Assembly: GCA_025667525.1 (NCBI GenBank) | Contig: CM046882.1 | Span: 218,844,592-218,908,591 of the forward strand | DNA from: Glebionis coronaria | Taxonomy: Eukaryota > Streptophyta > Magnoliopsida > Asterales > Asteraceae | Length of the DNA: 64,000 nucleotides | Direction: 5' to 3' | Part shown: one piece after another, positions 1 to 11,085 of the stretch | Position numbering within the stretch: position 1 is the stretch's first letter | Layout: every line of letters starts with the position of its first letter | Notes under the pieces: generated by a model | The model's database searches: none | Told to the model about the DNA's origin: nothing | The model's input: the letters and a program-made list of their open reading frames with translations, nothing else | Program-made: the position numbers and the translations under genes

Positions 1-1
1 T

Positions 2-1189
2 GCATTTTTGTATGGCACAATCAAACAAGAAGTCTATGTCATGAAGCCTCTTGGTTTTGAAGATTCTGAGCATCCATATAAAGTTTATCGAGTGAATAAG
101 GAAATGTATAGCCTTCATCAGGCCCCTAGAGCATGGTATGGAACACTTTCCACTTATTTGGTGGATAATGGCTTTAAGAGGGGGACCATAGACCAGACAT
201 TGTTTACAAAGAAGGAAGGGAAGGATTTTCTTCTTGTTCAGGTTTGTGTAGATGATATCATCTTTGGTTCAACTAACCAAAGAACGAGTGATGAATTCTC
301 CAAACTTATGACAAATAAGTTTAAGATGAGTGTTATGGGAGAGATGACCTTCTTTCTTGGTCTTCAAGTTCAGCAGAAAGAGGATGGTATCTTTATCTCT
401 CAAGATAAGTATGTGGCTGAGATCTTGATGAAATTTGGCTTTTCACAACATGAAAAGCGAGCTAGCACTCCTATGGACAAGGAACACCCATGGGGAAAGA
501 TTGGAGAAGGAAAAGAGGTTGATGTCAGACACTATAGATCTATGATTGGATCCTTGATGTATCTTACAGCTTCAAGACCTGATATCATGTTTGTAGTATG
601 TGCATGTGCACGTCATCAAGTCACACCCAAGGAATGTTACCTTCATGCAGTTAAAAGGATCTTTAGATAGCATAGATGCTTTCCCACATTGGGATTGTGT
701 TATCCTAGAGAGTCTCCTTTGGAGCTTATTGGCTATTCAGATAGTGATTATGGAGGTGATAATCATGATATAAAATCCATAATTGGTGGATGCCAATTTC
801 TTGGGACTAGGCTTATATCTTGGCAATGTAAAAAACAAACAGTGATGGCAAATTCTACAACTGAAGAATATGTGGGTGTAGCTGCATGTTGTGGACAAGC
901 TCTATGGATTCAAAACCAGTTGTTGGATTATGGGTATAAATTTATGCATACTAAGATTTTTGTAGATAATAACAGTACATTGTGCATCATTAAGAATCCT
1001 GTACATCACTCTAAAACTAAACACATAGAAATTAGGCATCATTTTATAAGAGATTGTTTTGGAAAAGGTTTAAAACATCCAGATCGGGTAGACACAGAAG
1101 AAAATGTGGCTGGTCTTTTAACTAAACCTTTTGATGTAGGGAGGTTCCTGTACTTGGTAACAAGTATTGGAATGATCAATCTCATCTAA
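2..1189 (+). pseudogene. SIRE-type Ty1/copia pol fragment (reverse transcriptase and RNase H), 5'-truncated by the window edge
   Basis: One plus-strand frame, open from the window edge, encodes the end of a copia polyprotein: the C-terminal half of reverse transcriptase, then RNase H. Visible RT features are LHQAPRAWY, the catalytic block read here as CVDDIIFGS (usually YVDD), FFLGLQV and YRSMIGSLMYLTASRPD. RNase H features are SDSDYGG, the TTEEYV block (one residue shorter than the usual form) and HSKTKHIEIRHHFIRD. A TAG at 668-670 interrupts the frame exactly where RT joins RNase H, and the frame reopens in phase. The Y-to-C change, the stop and the missing residue indicate a dead copy. Assignment to the SIRE (Maximus) lineage rests on recalled motif similarity. 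Gag, protease and integrase lie outside the window. Confidence 0.93.
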
Positions 1190-1536
1190 ATATGTTTTTG
1201 AAATCATTGTGTAGTATGTACAGGATGTGCACTGTTATTTTTCTTTGTAAAGTATTAGATTTTCCACTTTATTTTCTAACGCTGACAGAGGTTATTTTGA
1301 CGCTGACAAGTGTAAAAATGGCCGTTGACAGCAACATTTTAGTTTTTGTGGTTTTTCATCAAACCATGCAGGCATTATGAGCATCGTAAAATTAGATACA
1401 GAGTTGCGTATGTATCTTTTGAGCTTACTAGGAATGTGTCAAAAGTTTATTTATGAAGGTTGGAATGTTTACATTCCTATCTTGAAATAAAAATTTGTTA
1501 TATACATATTATTTTCACCTGTGTATATCATAGTTT
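1190..1536 (+). other. Post-pol spacer of the copia element
   Basis: About 350 bp lie between the copia pol stop and a purine tract. A 62-codon frame here has no recognisable motif. SIRE elements often carry an env-like gene after pol, but I see no support for one. Confidence 0.5.
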
Positions 1537-1545
1537 AAGGGGAGG
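1537..1545 (+). other. Candidate copia polypurine tract
   Basis: AAGGGGAGG is the only strong purine run after the copia pol gene and resembles PPTs of SIRE-type elements. A 3' LTR should start just downstream, but no clear TG start is visible; the next bases form the small palindrome GGTTTAGGAAACC. Confidence 0.4.
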
Positions 1546-2580
1546 TTTAGGAAACCTTTAGGATCTTCGGCTTTCTTAGTATGCTCTTATCACAATTATA
1601 GATTGTGTCCACATGTGAGTGGGAATTAGAAATAATGAAGGCTTTTTTTTAAGAACTGTTGGAATTTCTAGTTCTTGAGGCACTGTAGCATGCAAAGTTG
1701 ATTTACTGTGCATGTTGCCAAGACTTTTTGGCTTAGAATTAGGATTGGTCGGTTAGGAGACTTGGTGTAAATTTTAATTGGGCTTACGTGGTAAGTTACA
1801 AAGGGTTTATATGATATTTCTTCACTGTTAAGAACTTTGGTTAGCAAGGGACACTTGAGGACAATTATGTGTATATTGCTTATGCAAGTGTGCATGATTG
1901 GACAGTGCTTGCTAATATATGATCTTTTCAGGTTCGTATTTCCCAACTCACGAAAAATTGAAAGTCCAATTAATATCTAGTCTTTAATTGTTTTTTGTTT
2001 TAATAGAAGTTTTGGTATCTATGTCTAATTCAACAAATCTCGTAAAAAGGGTAAAATAGTATAGCTACGTAACCGTAAAACAATTTGCAATTACCACAAT
2101 TAAAGCAAATTGTACAAGTTTTCTATGCACGAACATTAAAATAGATCAAAATGTAAAGTAAGTAAAAGTACAAGGACTAAAAGTGTAAATTCAGAAAGTA
2201 AGAGGGCTAGAAATGTAAAATGTAACAAACTATAACAAATAATTAACCAACTTTCAAAACAGAAAAACAAAAATGTAACAATCTCAAACTAAAATGACTT
2301 AAGTATGCAAACCCTAAAAACTTCAAGTTTACAAAGCTAGTTAACAAAGTCAGAAAGTTAAGGGACCTGATTGCAATTAAACAACAATTTTTAACCAAAA
2401 CGGGTTATAAGACTTCAATAAGCTCGTGTGAGCCTATTACTTGACCAAATCAGCTCTAACTTTTTGCAAAACACTTAAAATTGAATTTAAGCTATGTCAA
2501 AGGAAATAAGTTGAAAGCTAGTAAAACTCAAGATAGCTTATTCCAATAAGCCCAAAATAAGCTATAAGCTGAATGAGACT

Positions 2581-2610
2581 GATGAGACTACTTTTATACA
2601 TAGTCTCATC
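2581..2610. repeat. Perfect inverted repeat, 10-bp arms
   Basis: GATGAGACTA and TAGTCTCATC are perfect reverse complements separated by a 10-nt spacer. This predicts a hairpin in an otherwise unstructured AT-rich stretch. Its role is unknown. Confidence 0.75.
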
Positions 2611-2779
2611 GTCCAAAAAGGGCTTTAAATGCATAAAATATCATGAAAATACCCAAATATATGCTTGTGTTTATTGCTTGTGTATTTTAGGTACGGATAT
2701 TGAGAAAATGACTAAAGATCACAAGAATCATGCAAAAACGAACACGGAATTCGAAGCCGCACATTGAACCAAGCCCTAA

Positions 2780-3240
2780 TGAAGATTTTCCAAAAGAAAA
2801 CCCTTGAAGATTTGAAGATTTATGAAGAAGGGTCCTCCAATATTGAAGAATTGACACTTTATACCCTTGTATCCTCAAAATTACAAGATTGGTCCCTAAA
2901 GTTTGTCAATATTGCAAAAAGGACCCTCCACTTTGAAGAATTGGCAATTTTAGTCCCTCAACAAAACTAAAATGTCAATATTAATCCTCCTCAATGTCAA
3001 ACATACCAAGAAGGACTCCAAGTTACAAGAAATTACAAGGTTGGTCCTTTGAAAATATCAAAATTACCAAAAGGACTCTTGACTTTGAAGAAATGGCAAA
3101 AATGGTCCCTCATTAATCATGACTTGGCAATTTCAGTCCTCCAAGAAGTCAAACAAACAAGTCAAGACCATAATCCTTGAAGAAAATGCCAAATCAGTCC
3201 TTCAAGAATCAAGAAATGGCAAGAAATACTCCTGAAAATA
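2780..3240 (+). repeat. Degenerate direct repeats of 'ggcaat..tagtcc' type
   Basis: Variants of 'aagaatTGGCAATTTTAGTCC', 'aaaaGGACYCT' and 'ttGGTCCCT' recur every 50-80 bp with substitutions and gaps. They look like decayed tandem duplications. Such phrases are typical of U3 regions in plant LTRs, including that of element F. Confidence 0.5.
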
Positions 3241-3932
3241 CTTTGGAAAAGTATTTGGGGCAAAAGTGTGAAAACCAAAACTTCATTTACAAAGGAAAAC
3301 GGACTTGGGTGTATTATTTACAAAGTGAAAGGAGAATAGAAGAATGGGGGTTTAAGTTGGCAGACAACATAAGTTACATAGACCAGTGTCGTAGTGACAC
3401 GTGCCCCACTCAACCAAAACAACCAATGGGAGCTCTCCCTTGCTCCACATCAGCAATCCACCCACACCCGTTATTTAACTAACTTAATTAGTTAATTAAA
3501 TTACGCGGTTAACATGTTTTTGAAATCCTAAACAGATTAAACACCACAACTATTCACCAAGAACACGATTTGGGGTTTTGTTAATTACCAACAATTAAAC
3601 CTTAATATTGTGCAGATTAGTAATTAAGGTGACCTTAATCACATCCCAACTTTCAAAAGGTCTGCCACATCACCACCCATCTCACAAGATTCCCCTGTTT
3701 TTCACCTTTGGACAAGAAGACAAGAATGCTCCAGTGATCCAACCATCCTCATTCAAGCTTACATTTTAAGCTTGATATACACCCTTTGATCAACTTTTCA
3801 TATGCCAGCTACAACAAGACGCCAAGAAAATGTCACATGATCTTCAAAGTTCAAAACCCTACAAGGGGCATTTCTGGGACTTCACAGCTTTAGGGTTTAC
3901 GTTTTTTAGCTCTTAACTAGTTCATTGTAGCC

Positions 3933-3940
3933 TATATAAG
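3933..3940 (+). promoter_or_regulatory. TATA box of a plus-strand LTR-type promoter
   Basis: TATATAAG is followed about 30 bp later by a plausible start region and, at 3996-4024, by AT-rich AATGAA-like polyadenylation signals. That is the usual U3/R arrangement of a plant LTR. It is on the same strand as the copia fragment and opposite to all the gypsy elements in the window. I could not match it to a coding region with confidence. Confidence 0.5.
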
Positions 3941-4024
3941 GCATAGGACTGAGTACATTAGATTTTGCTCTTGAATTTTCCTTGGTTCACAAATCTGTAA
4001 ATCATATATTCATTAATGAAATGT

Positions 4025-6818
4025 GTTTGAATTTGATGAAGAAAATCAAGTGCCAACCTTACTAACTGCTTATTGTTGTTTGATGTTTACTAGTTCTTGA
4101 ATCCTAAACCTGTTTTCAAAAGGAGTGTGCAAAATTTTGCACATTTTCCACTTTTCCTTATATTTTGCTAAGTCTTGTTCAAACCTTGGAATTTTTGGGC
4201 TATAAAGCTGATCATAACATCCTAATATTGAGTTATCAAGGTGTGGTGAAGCCTATAACTTGGGGATAATCAAGTGTGGGGAACTAAGGTTGCATTAATC
4301 AAGGATTTTTACTTTTTCTGTTTTTGATATTGTGCTCTTAACCTTGTTGATTCTTAGCAGGGTTGTTTGTGGAAGCTTGTACTTGTTCTTGCTAGTACAT
4401 AAGCTCAAAATTCGTGAGTGTGGATGTACATCCATGAGGTACACATCATGTTACCCAAAATCTGTTAAAAAGTTGGATTTTTGGTGATTTTGTCTGTGAC
4501 TTGTGTTCTTGCTGATTTAATGGTCTAATCTTGCTTAAATCTGCGTATTATACTTGTTATTGTGCTTATTTGGGTTTGGGTGGTCTTGGATAACACTTTT
4601 GATTTGAAAATTTGATTTTTAAAAGTTAAAAGGGTGTTTGGGATTACCTGTCTTGGATCATTGTGTGTTATTTTGTGGTTGGAAGTTTGTGTTATTGCTT
4701 TGTATCTGCTATATACTTGTTTGAGTGCTATTTGCTGTAAGTTTTCAACATTGAAACACCAAATCAAAGATTGTGCTATAGATTGCTTGTTTTGACTGTT
4801 TTTGACCTAAAACTTTGGGAACACATAGATTGTATGCATGCTTAGGGCTAAAAACTGTTTAAACATAGTTCTTATAACCTGTTAACAAGATTTGGAGGTT
4901 TGAATTTGGCTTGGTGGTTAATTGCATCAGCAAGTGTGCAAAACTGCATGTTCATAGTTCATCAGTAACTTTTAGTGCTTGAATCTTAATCAATACTTTG
5001 AATCAGTGCATGAAACCTGTTTAGACTTGCTCATTTAAGTTTATTATTGCTTGTGTATGCATTTGGTGCAATTTGGTTGGCTAAAATTTGCTAAAACAGC
5101 TTATAAGTGCTTAACTGCTTATTTGTTCATGTCTGGTGCATATCTGGTGATGTTTTGATTAAATTGTACTAATTGGCGGTTAGTGATTGTGATTTTTTTT
5201 TGTGATTGACTCATTATGATCCACTGATCATTTGGGTGCCTTTGTGTAACTGGAATCTCCAAAAAAGTCACTAAAGACAAAAAGTCAACAAGTCAAGCAG
5301 TGGAAAAAGTTTCCACTGCTCAACATCCAAAACTAGCCCCTGCTAGTGTAATTTTGCATTCAGCTTATTAATAAGCCATTTTGGCTTATCCAGACCTGCA
5401 ACAACTTATTTTTTGTGATCAATCTTCCTCATTTGACCCATTTGTTTGAATTGGAGCTTATTAGACTTTGACTTTGACTTTTTGCTAGAAAACCAACTCA
5501 TTTGACTTTTTCGTAAATGCTTATTTGCTTATTTCAGCTTATTGAGTGAACTTATTTGAAAACTTTTTGTTGATTAAGCTTAGTTAAGTCATTTAAAAGC
5601 TTTTGAAACTTAAATCAGCTCTTGGGATAGCCTAGAACTCAAAACGACTATTTTGTCGTTTTCTGTAGATTGCTTATTGCATTTTCAGGCTTATTCCTTG
5701 GACTTTTTTCAAATTTCTTTTTACAGAAGTCTTAAGCAACTCAAAACAAGCTTGTGTGTCTAATTTGAGCTTATGGCATCAGCTTATAGCTTAATGGTCC
5801 AAAAAGCCTATTAAGAATAAGCTGTTTGATATAAGCCAGCTAATTTCACATTTTCAACTTTTGGGCCTTTGAAAAGTTGTGTTTAGAATCAAATTTTGAG
5901 TCAAATAGGAGTTTTTGGGCTTAATTGGACAACATTTTGCTTATTGGGCCTATTTAAGCCCAATAAGAGGACTGTTTGGACTTTTGGCCCATTTGAAGGC
6001 CCATTAGGGTATTTTTGTAATTTCAAGTTCATTTTCTGTTTATTTAGGTTAAATTAAGCTAGTTTGCAAGTTTTTATAATTTTTTATAAATTTTGGATTT
6101 TTATTATTATTTTATTATTATTTTATTATTATTTTATTATTATTTTATTATTAAAATTAAAATTTAGGTTTTTCAAGTTTTTATATTTTTCTTAGGTTAA
6201 ATACATTAAGTTCGGAATTTTATAGCTTTTAGAATATTTTTATTGTTCTTAGATTAATTTTTATAATTCTTTTAAGTTTTAATAGTTTTTAATTGTTTTT
6301 AAATAGTTTTAATTAATTTTAAAATTTTCAAAAATAGTTTTAAATTAAGTTAGGTCATTTTAGAGGTTTACAATTGAAAAAATCTCATTTTGGGCTTTTT
6401 GTTAATTAAATTGATTTTTAGGGCTTTAATTAGCATTAAAAAATCATTATTTAATTAAATAAAAGGTTTGGGTGATTTTTGATTTTTTGTAAACACTAAT
6501 TACATTATTTAGGATTTATTGCAATTTTCTAAGAATTTTTAGAGTAAATTTTTAAATTTGGTACTTTTTACGGTTTTACGTGTACGGCCTTTTCGTCTTA
6601 GTTTAATCGTCATCGTAACCGTCATTCTCTTCTTATCTCATTTCTATTTTCTTTTCTCATAATCATATAATCACAAAGTTAATCATCTCTCTTTTCAACA
6701 CACTAGCCTCCTTGATAACGATCCCCACTTTGGGTCATTTGTGCACGATTTTCCTAAATCGTCGTACTTACCCTAATTACGCTCTTTTTCCTAAAAGACG
6801 TAAAAACATCAACTATCA
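4025..6818. other. T-rich gene-free region, probably LTR or leader sequence
   Basis: No open frame or domain is supported. The plus strand is T-rich and repeatedly contains GCTTATT or AATAAGC, for example near 5095, 5360, 5520, 5690, 5770 and 5940. It may be the U5 and leader of the LTR whose TATA box lies at 3933. No tRNA primer site was found at either end. Its right end, CTATCA at 6813-6818, is followed by a purine tract on the minus strand that could mark a separate minus-strand LTR border. Confidence 0.35.
6098..6152. repeat. 11-bp minisatellite, about five units
   Basis: The unit TTTTATTATTA is repeated about five times in tandem with almost no variation. It lies in an AT-rich non-coding stretch. 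Confidence 0.8.
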
Positions 6819-6836
6819 GAGACTTCCACACTTGGA
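6819..6836 (-). other. Possible polypurine tract next to an LTR-like end
   Basis: On the minus strand the sequence reads CCAAGTGTGGAAGTCTC followed by TGATAG. This matches the PPT-plus-LTR-start pattern of the Athila-type elements at 19413, 38319 and 60731. It lacks the hairpin they share. If real, it marks an older minus-strand element whose LTR lies to the left. Confidence 0.3.
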
Positions 6837-8278
6837 TTCTTTTTACAGAAAATGATTAAGCTAGCTAACAAGAGACTAGAATGTCAAGAAATTTGGAAAA
6901 TGATCCAGGCAATAAGCTGGAATCTCAAAATAAGCACAATTGGCTTACAGTTGACTTTCGTTGACCAAGAAACTCCAAAAAGCTGATTTTCTCAAAAATG
7001 TCTTAAAACATGTTTGTACACGGGGTTGTGAAAGAAAAAGTTTTATGAAGTATAAATGTGGGAACTGAATCAACAGCAAGTACTCATTACAGGAAATTGC
7101 ATTTGTTCAACAGCTTATTAGTAAGCTAATATCTTGCTCAAATCTAAAGATTGTATGGTGTCACTTAGCAATTCTGAAAGCTCATATATTGGACTTCATC
7201 TAGGAACAAAAAGCAGCTAATAACATCCACAAACAAAGAATTGACAAGGGATTAAAGATTGCTTGTTTTTGCTTGTTAAAACTGGCCCAAACTTTTTCTA
7301 TACCATTTGCCTTTTTGACAGACTTTGACCACAAAACTTTGAACAATGACTTGTAATGATCTATTGAGTATGTGTTAACTCAAAACAACAGGTTTCAAAA
7401 GCTAAATCTCTAAAACCACTTTGATCCAAACACTAGTTTTGACTATTATGAAAACTTTTACAAAGGCTTATTGATCAAAATATCATCAAATCCCAAAAGA
7501 CTTATCTAGACTTGTTTACCAACTCAAATGAACTGATATGAAACCAAAAACCATCAAGTTTACACTCTAGAACACTAAGTAGCTAACTGATGAAATTTAA
7601 GTTGAGAAAAGCAAAATTTATCAAACTAGGGTTGATAAGGAGCAAAGTAAATGACTAACAAACTATCAGATTATCACTATCACACCAAATGAACAACAAA
7701 TCAATCACAATTCAGCACTTTAGCTAATTATCTAGGAATTAAGCATGGCAGAACAATTAAGTGGAACAAAAATGAGAGTTATGATTCCTTTTAGCTATGA
7801 AGCCTCCTCTGATGGAGTAGTTAGGCGCTGAGCCAACTAATATCAACACAATCATCAACTATCAACCACCATTAACCATCAAATCATCATCATCATCTAG
7901 AATTGATCACCCCTGCAACATTCTAAACTTTTGGCAATGAAATGAGCTAGGCTGAACTGGTATCTACTAGAAGAGCTTCCAAAACACTCCAACAAGCTCT
8001 ATTGATCATATTTGATCAATAGGACTAAGCAATAACATGATAGGTAGGATAATGCAGTTATAAGAAGAGAATTGTGGTGAAAAGTGAAAACTGAAGCTTC
8101 ATTAATGGCGAATTGTTTGTTACAAACTTGTTACAAGTCTAACTAACTACCTCAAGTGGTTGTCAATCACTTGAGGTTAGTTGCTAACTAAAATGCTAAC
8201 TGAAATTGAGGTAAATTTATAAACTGTGTGTAAATTCACACACTAGGTACTACCTAAAAATGAGATACAATCTGGGCT

Positions 8279-8285
8279 ATTTATA
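8279..8285 (-). promoter_or_regulatory. TATA box in the LTR of element F
   Basis: Plus-strand ATTTATA, minus-strand TATAAAT, lies in the context GGGCTATTTATAG. This is close to the TATA context of the C LTRs (GGCCTATTTATAGG). Transcription would run toward lower coordinates. Confidence 0.6.
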
Positions 8286-8461
8286 GAAGAAAATTAGAGT
8301 TAGTTGGGGATGAGTGACGTGTGGGAACCAATCCCAGCTTCCACGTGTACTTGATCTCTTAATTGGATTATGTCGTTGAAGAACACATTTGGGGTTTTTC
8401 ATTTGAGTTGATTTCAGCTTAATTCAATGGTTGGAATGAATTCCTCGTGTGATTTTAAGCA

Positions 8462-8466
8462 GGTTT
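8462..8466. repeat. Left target-site duplication of element A (GGTTT)
   Basis: GGTTT immediately precedes the left LTR of A and recurs at 59989-59993 immediately after its right LTR. This fixes both ends of A despite the 41 kb inserted inside it. Confidence 0.85.
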
Positions 8467-9367
8467 TTTAACACCCCCAAATTACATTGCGTAGCGGAAA
8501 TACACATTTGGGTGATAAACTCAACCTTCATTACACAAAACACTTTAAATGATCTTAAAATGGTACATTTGAAATATAAACGGATATAATTTAACCATTG
8601 TCTAAAACCTTCGATCCCAAGTAAAACAATTTTAGAAATATCATAGTAACATTTAGGTCCCCCAAAGATCTCAACCAACCACCAAACATTTTTACCAAAA
8701 TACATGACCATACATTATTAATTTTATGACAAAAGGGAAAGAAATCAGTTTTATATCCAACCACCACAAAAGCAAACTGCAATCCTTCTCTAGCAAGCTC
8801 CGCCATCAATCAACTTCAATCACCTGAAATACATGCTTAAATCATCAACACAACGATTGAGCGAGTCTATAGGTTTATCAAATCATCATTTGAACACAAG
8901 ATAAAAAGCAATCATGATCATTTAATAGAATTGTTGATCATACAATCTATTATTCAGGCATTTTGGCTTATAGCAATAGCCATAGAATTGTATTAAGCTC
9001 ATGACACCGACCCCTTAACTTAGTCACCCACGCCTAAATTCGGCATGACTATATGAATTCCATTGCCCCTACTAGGGTATCAATTGCAAGTATACCACAT
9101 TCTTATTCTCATAAATTATCCTTCCCAGAGGTTACTCAGCGTAAAGCCCTGGTCTCAGATAGGGTCATCAACCCAATATTACTATTATTTGAATAACCGG
9201 CTATTCCCAACTAACAATATCAAGTCAGAACATAGTTAACGACTCATGAATTTTGGGACTTTTGCAATTTAGGTACTTATACAATTCAAGGCAACAACAG
9301 GCAACATTCGGGTCCAAACAATCAATCATTACTTGTGTTAATTTTATTTTCAAATAGCATATATCCC

Positions 9368-9425
9368 CCTCGCGGGTTTTAAAATCATTCAAAACAAGTA
9401 CAAAGCGAGGCTATAGACTCACCTT
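9368..9425 (-). promoter_or_regulatory. Conserved leader module of Tekay LTRs: stem plus splice-donor-like site
   Basis: Plus-strand CCTCGC (9368-9373) and GCGAGG (9405-9410) can pair across a 31-nt loop. They are followed by CTATAGACTCACCTT. On the sense (minus) strand this reads AAGGTGAGT, a strong match to a plant 5' splice site, just before the stem. The same arrangement occurs in element B at 28852-28908 and 36312 onward, although the surrounding LTRs have diverged widely. It lies about 1.2 kb downstream of the TATA box, in the transcribed leader. Confidence 0.5.
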
Positions 9426-10655
9426 GAGTAATAGCAGTAGCAAGTCGATCTTCGACGATAGTTGATGCCCGATAAACACAAAAACCGCAACCTATCAAAT
9501 AAGGGGCGTTCATTAATAATAGACTCGAATATAACCCATACATAATAACATCAAACTCAAAATCATAATATTTCGACAAACCCGAAAGAAAACAATACAA
9601 GTGATACTATTACTTCCTTCTATATGTTTACTCTATTAGTTTATTCTTTCGATAAAAATCTGCCGGTACATACCAAATGTACGAGCTCATTTACCCCACT
9701 TAAACACATCAAATATTTATGATACTACTCAGAGATCTCATTTACTATCTATAGAAAGTCCTATTAAAGGCCCATCATTATATTTTACTTTTAAAGTCCC
9801 CTGCCCGACACATCTTTGAACTACAAAAAAACGGACAGTTTTACGTCACCGACTCATACAACCATTTTGACCCTTCTAAACAATCCCGTTTCCAAATCCG
9901 ACACTTGATTTTGAATATAGACTCACAACCCTAGGTTTAGAGCCTAACATCAGACCTTGAACATTTTTACAACTCATTCTTTAGTCCCCGAGATTTGATC
10001 TAAATATCGACAACAACTTCGGATTGTGTCGATACTCGTCTCCCGGTACACGAATAATCAAATCATCATAACTTCTCGCTCGTTTGGAGCTAGAAGCTCA
10101 ACTTCATATCAAATCGAAGCTAATGAAATTTTATACAACCCTATCCTATTAGTTTAACCATTTTCAAACAGTAAGATATCCAAAAATTGCCTTTTTCTAC
10201 TGATCTAAAAGACATGTTTAAAAATCACACTAAATTAATTTTTCAACCCATTTTACTCAATCTCCTATGTCTAGTAGCACCCTAATATCATCATAACTCA
10301 TCTCTAACACTTGTATCAATCTCAAAATGAAAACCCCAAAATCAAAAACAAGTTTTTAACAATAATTTAACATGATCATCTCTTGATCATTACCAATAAC
10401 ACATGCATGATCATAAACTTGACCTACCAATCCTAAAAAAATCAAACTTCATGCATGTTGAAGATTTTTATACCAAAATAAGCCTCTTGAAAATCTAAGA
10501 TGTGGTCTTTAATTGTTTTAGCTTGAATCAAGCTTGATTTGATTTGAAAATGGATTGAAGATGGTGTAGGGGTGGCGGCATGATAAAGAAAAGAGAGAGA
10601 GGGTGAAAAGTTTGATGTATCTTGCATGTATGTGTACAGTCAGGTGAATTTTTAG

Positions 10656-10663
10656 TTTATATA
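10656..10663 (-). promoter_or_regulatory. TATA box in the 3' LTR of element A
   Basis: Plus-strand TTTATATA gives TATATAAA on the sense strand. The other LTR has the same box at 59539-59546. Confidence 0.6.
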
Positions 10664-11067
10664 TGGTGTTAGAGGGGCTTGTTTTGCCAATTTATGATAG
10701 TTTTGGACCAAGATGCAATAAAATAGTTTAAAGGGTAGAAAATGTAAATTGTCAATTTTGAAAATATTTACGAGACTCGAGTTTCGTAAAAATACTTTTC
10801 AAAAGTTAAAACGCACTCATGATAATAATATGATCCCAGGATGACTTAATACGCAATTAAAAACAAAAACATCAAAAATATAAACATCGAATTTACAAAT
10901 AATAAAACATAAAATTTCAGGCATCCGTCCATATCGTAATCACTAATAAGACTTCCAACGTCGGTTTTAAATCAAACCACCAACCGTCATATCATTCAAA
11001 CTCATCAAAAACTTCAAATTATTCGTAAAATAATATTAAATAATGACCTCGGGTTCGGGTTATCACA

Positions 11068-11085
11068 TCCTACCCTCCTAAAAGA
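11068..11085 (-). other. Polypurine tract of element A
   Basis: The sense strand reads CTTTTAGGAGGGTAGGA followed by TGTGATAACCCG. This is the typical chromovirus PPT next to the first bases of the 3' LTR. Confidence 0.75.

Larger units (their letters stand above)
1557..3932 (+). other. AT-rich, gene-free repeat region; possible LTR U3
   Basis: No gene is supported here. The stretch runs from the candidate copia PPT to a plus-strand TATA box, so it could be the U3 of an LTR, perhaps the copia 3' LTR. The matching LTR would lie outside the window. About 2780-3240 contains degenerate repeats built around phrases such as GAAGAATTGGCAATTTTAG and GGTCCCT. Similar phrases occur on the other strand in the LTR of element F near 60300-60540. 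Confidence 0.35.
6837..8466 (-). mobile_element. Left portion of the 3' LTR of Athila-type element F (left limit uncertain)
   Basis: This sequence resumes at 59994 once element A and its duplicated target GGTTT (8462-8466) are removed. The joined sequence ends at 60730 with CTCATATCA and a polypurine tract. It carries a minus-strand TATA box. By analogy with C and E, R and U5 should lie to the left of that box. I could not find the LTR's left border; it may lie anywhere from about 6837 to 8090, because the other LTR of F is outside the window. No gene is seen here. Confidence 0.5.
8467..11067 (-). repeat. 3' LTR of element A
   Basis: In plus orientation it starts TTTAACACCCCC and ends CGGGTTATCACA. 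The second copy starts identically at 16336. The outer terminus is therefore TTTAAC rather than the expected TG in both copies. Small open frames inside, such as 10442-10627, recur in the other LTR and are not genes. It contains a TATA box at 10656-10663 and a conserved splice-donor-like stem module at 9368-9425. Confidence 0.88.

Noticed and set aside
1192..1380. Env-like gene after the copia pol
   Set aside because: Only 62 codons, with no signal, coiled coil or recognisable similarity.
1791..1934. Small intron (GTAAGT donor, TCTTTTCAG acceptor)
   Set aside because: The sites look plausible, but there is no coding sequence on either side to support splicing.
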